Assembly: GCA_002633025.1 (NCBI GenBank)
Contig: NMRB01000432.1
Coordinates: forward strand, 32,743-96,742
Source: Notospermus geniculatus
Taxonomy: Eukaryota > Nemertea > Pilidiophora > Heteronemertea > Lineidae
Reading direction: 5' to 3'
Length of the DNA stretch: 64,000 bases
Below, one piece after another: positions 62,204 through 64,000 of the stretch (position 1 is its first letter; each line of letters begins with the position of its first letter). Made by a program: the position numbers and the translations under genes. The notes below the pieces were generated by a model. That model was not told the origin of the DNA, did no database searches, and saw only the letters and a program-made list of their open reading frames with translations.

Positions 62204-62788
62204 CTGAAATAAGACAAACAAACAGTCATGATACGACTATCAAGGAATGACACCTGCTAATGATATCCATCATCGTCTCGACTGAGCATCAGTCCAAGAC
62301 AACACACCTGAAGATCATCTGACCAAACATTTCAACGAGCAGTTTGGCATGATGGGATTTTGACTGGAACAGAATGGAAGAAATGACCAGGTGAGCAAGA
62401 AGTAAATACGGCATGTTGTCCGCAAATATTTGACATTCAAGGAGGGGACATGGTGCTCAGGTAGCGTGGCAGTTAGATTTTGAATGTTAAATATCTCATT
62501 CTATCATCACTGAACACCAGACCAGACTAGCATGCCTAGGGAGGTGGTACCAATCAATCGATTGATCAATCAATCATGCAGTCGTTTTAATGGCAATACC
62601 CACGTGATCAGTGAGACTACTGCGGCATATAACACACTTATAAGAAACCAAAGAAAGCAATAAAAACACTGATCCTCTAATGCATCCCTCAGACACATGG
62701 ATTCTGCAGACAACTGACAATGATTCTGTAGATGAGTAACCTATTGAGTAGTATAAACTGATTCACATTCTGTCTGGTTTCTTCGTCG

Positions 62789-63016
62789 TCAAATGTGGGT
62801 AGCTTGATGTGCATTTCTGCTGTACTTTGTATGCACTCTCTCATGTGCTTTAGCATTCGCTTTCTGTGTAAAGCGCTTTTCACAATAACTGCACTGGAAT
62901 GGTTTTTCCCCAGAATGAATGCGCAGGTGCCGCTCTAGTTTTGATCTTGACTGAAGGAGTTTACCACATATAGCACATTTTGGGAGTCCGTGATATCTCA
63001 GTCCGGAGGGATTCAT
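62789..63016 (-). CDS. C2H2 zinc-finger terminal exon Z16 (short)
   Basis: Acceptor CTGATTTCAG, phase 0, ATG AAT CCC. Only 75 codons: two intact fingers CAICGKLLQSRSKLERH and CSYCEKRFTQKANAKAH, then a third finger reduced to HTKYSRNAHQATH by an in-frame deletion that removed its Cys pair. It is the sister of Z17. Confidence 0.84.
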   Translation of the reverse strand: MNPSGLRYHGLPKCAICGKLLQSRSKLERHLRIHSGEKPFQCSYCEKRFTQKANAKAHERVHTKYSRNAHQATHI

Positions 63017-63645
63017 CTGAAATCAGACAAAGGAAGCAAAAATGATCATTGTGTCACTGGGATTTGGTCAAATGCATCCACAGACAAGCTGCTCAAGTGT
63101 GTGGCCATTTGAATTTATAAATTTCTTCATTTTGCACCATCATTGAACACCCAGTCCAGAGGAACATCAGTCGATAGGTCCATCACCAACCACGCAGTTG
63201 TTGTTTACGGCAACACCACTTTAGCGACACTACGCCGCGAGTATGACTCGACCATTTTTGTGTGAGACACTAGTAAGGTCGGGAGGGAAAGGTGATTATG
63301 GAGGACCAAATCGGGGTGGATGGCGTTTGCAGGGTCATTTGCTTGCCCCCACCCCACCCCACCCAGGTATACGTATGATGCAATTGTCGGTCTCCCATGC
63401 TCTTTGACATATGCTGATTTTTCTCCCCAATATTTGATGTAGAGAGTCATGGGAGCAAGAAGGTCGCTTGTGGTGAGGTAATAATACCCACATGATCAGT
63501 GACATTGATATTGTGAACACCACTGATCAAAGAATAAAGACAGCAATCTATAACGTAGCCCACAAACTGAACAAACACATGGGTCCTCCACACACTTGAC
63601 AACGATATGTTTAGACAAATAACCTATTCAGTAATATAAACTGAT
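63017..63645 (-). other. Spacer between Z17 and Z16
   Basis: No finger remnant, RNA gene or poly(A) hexamer AATAAA on the minus strand is visible here. A CCCCACCCCACCCCACCC stretch at about 63346-63363 is the only notable feature. Confidence 0.5.
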
Positions 63646-63951
63646 TCACAAGATGTCTGGTGTCTGTTTCATTACGTGGGAAGCCAGATGCACTCTTCGG
63701 CTGAAATTTGTAGTGAACTTTTTCCCACAAAAGTCACACTCAAATGTTTTCCCCCCTGTATGCACTCTTTCATGCCTTTTAGCATTAGCTTTCTGTGCAA
63801 AGCGCATTCCACAGTTACTGCACTGGAATGGTTTTTCCCCGGAATGAGTCCGAAAATGTTCGCCTAGTTTTGATCTCGACTGAAAGGATTTACCACATAT
63901 CGGACATTCTGTGGGTCCGTAGTCTCTCGGTGCTTTGATTAAGGGATTCAC
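63646..63951 (-). CDS. C2H2 zinc-finger terminal exon Z17
   Basis: Acceptor CTGATTTCAG, phase 0, GTG AAT CCC (no ATG). 101 codons, three fingers: CPICGKSFQSRSKLGEH, CSNCGMRFAQKANAKRH and CDFCGKKFTTNFSRRVH, then a stop. It is the first member of the array in transcript order within the window; more members or the shared 5' exons may lie beyond 64 kb. Confidence 0.88.
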   Translation of the reverse strand: MNPLIKAPRDYGPTECPICGKSFQSRSKLGEHFRTHSGEKPFQCSNCGMRFAQKANAKRHERVHTGGKTFECDFCGKKFTTNFSRRVHLASHVMKQTPDIL

Positions 63952-64000
63952 CTGAAATCAGACAAGGAAACAGGAATGATCCTTGTGTCACTGGGACTCA

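Overview
The window is nuclear DNA of an animal: spliced genes with canonical GT/AG introns, a eukaryotic tRNA-Ser, AATAAA poly(A) signals, tRNA-derived SINEs and many short inverted-repeat elements. Protein similarity to human is high for housekeeping genes, and the DNA looks like a highly heterozygous invertebrate deuterostome (an echinoderm is my best guess, amphioxus or hemichordate are possible). The species cannot be fixed from the sequence. Single 'n' characters (27184, 36419, 44359, 45180, 50852, 52457) and one 36-base N run (31586-31621) mark assembly joins; at least one join sits between two near-identical 2.55 kb blocks that look like unmerged allelic contigs.

Left part (1-24.8 kb). 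After ~3 kb without a recognisable gene come LRRC23 (+, 7 exons, 357 aa, radial-spoke protein of motile cilia, with a textbook RFX X-box 142 bp before its ATG), convergent with COPB2 (-, 19 coding exons, 944 aa, beta'-COP of the COPI coat), and TMEM107 (+, 4 exons, 140 aa, ciliary transition-zone protein), whose start lies 631 bp from the COPB2 start in a head-to-head arrangement. A second, phase-compatible copy of the last TMEM107 exon (4b) lies 1.4 kb beyond the normal one.

Middle (24.8-49.3 kb). Mostly repeats: the duplicated 2.55 kb block, many fold-back/MITE elements (one with 196 bp arms), a second ~1.4 kb duplicated segment, and CDC42 (-), whose central coding exon(s), codons 36-96, are absent from the assembly.

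Right part (49.3-64 kb). A class A GPCR exon (TM1-TM6) on the + strand, two identical tRNA-Ser(AGA) genes, and then, on the minus strand, an array of 16 intact C2H2 zinc-finger exons plus decayed ones. Every exon starts right after a splice acceptor in phase 0 and ends in its own in-frame stop. I see no shared 5' exon in the window; it should lie beyond 64 kb. The layout is that of a gene with a large set of alternative 3'-terminal zinc-finger exons (as in Drosophila lola), expanding by tandem duplication with births, deletions and decay. This is the most interesting system in the window.
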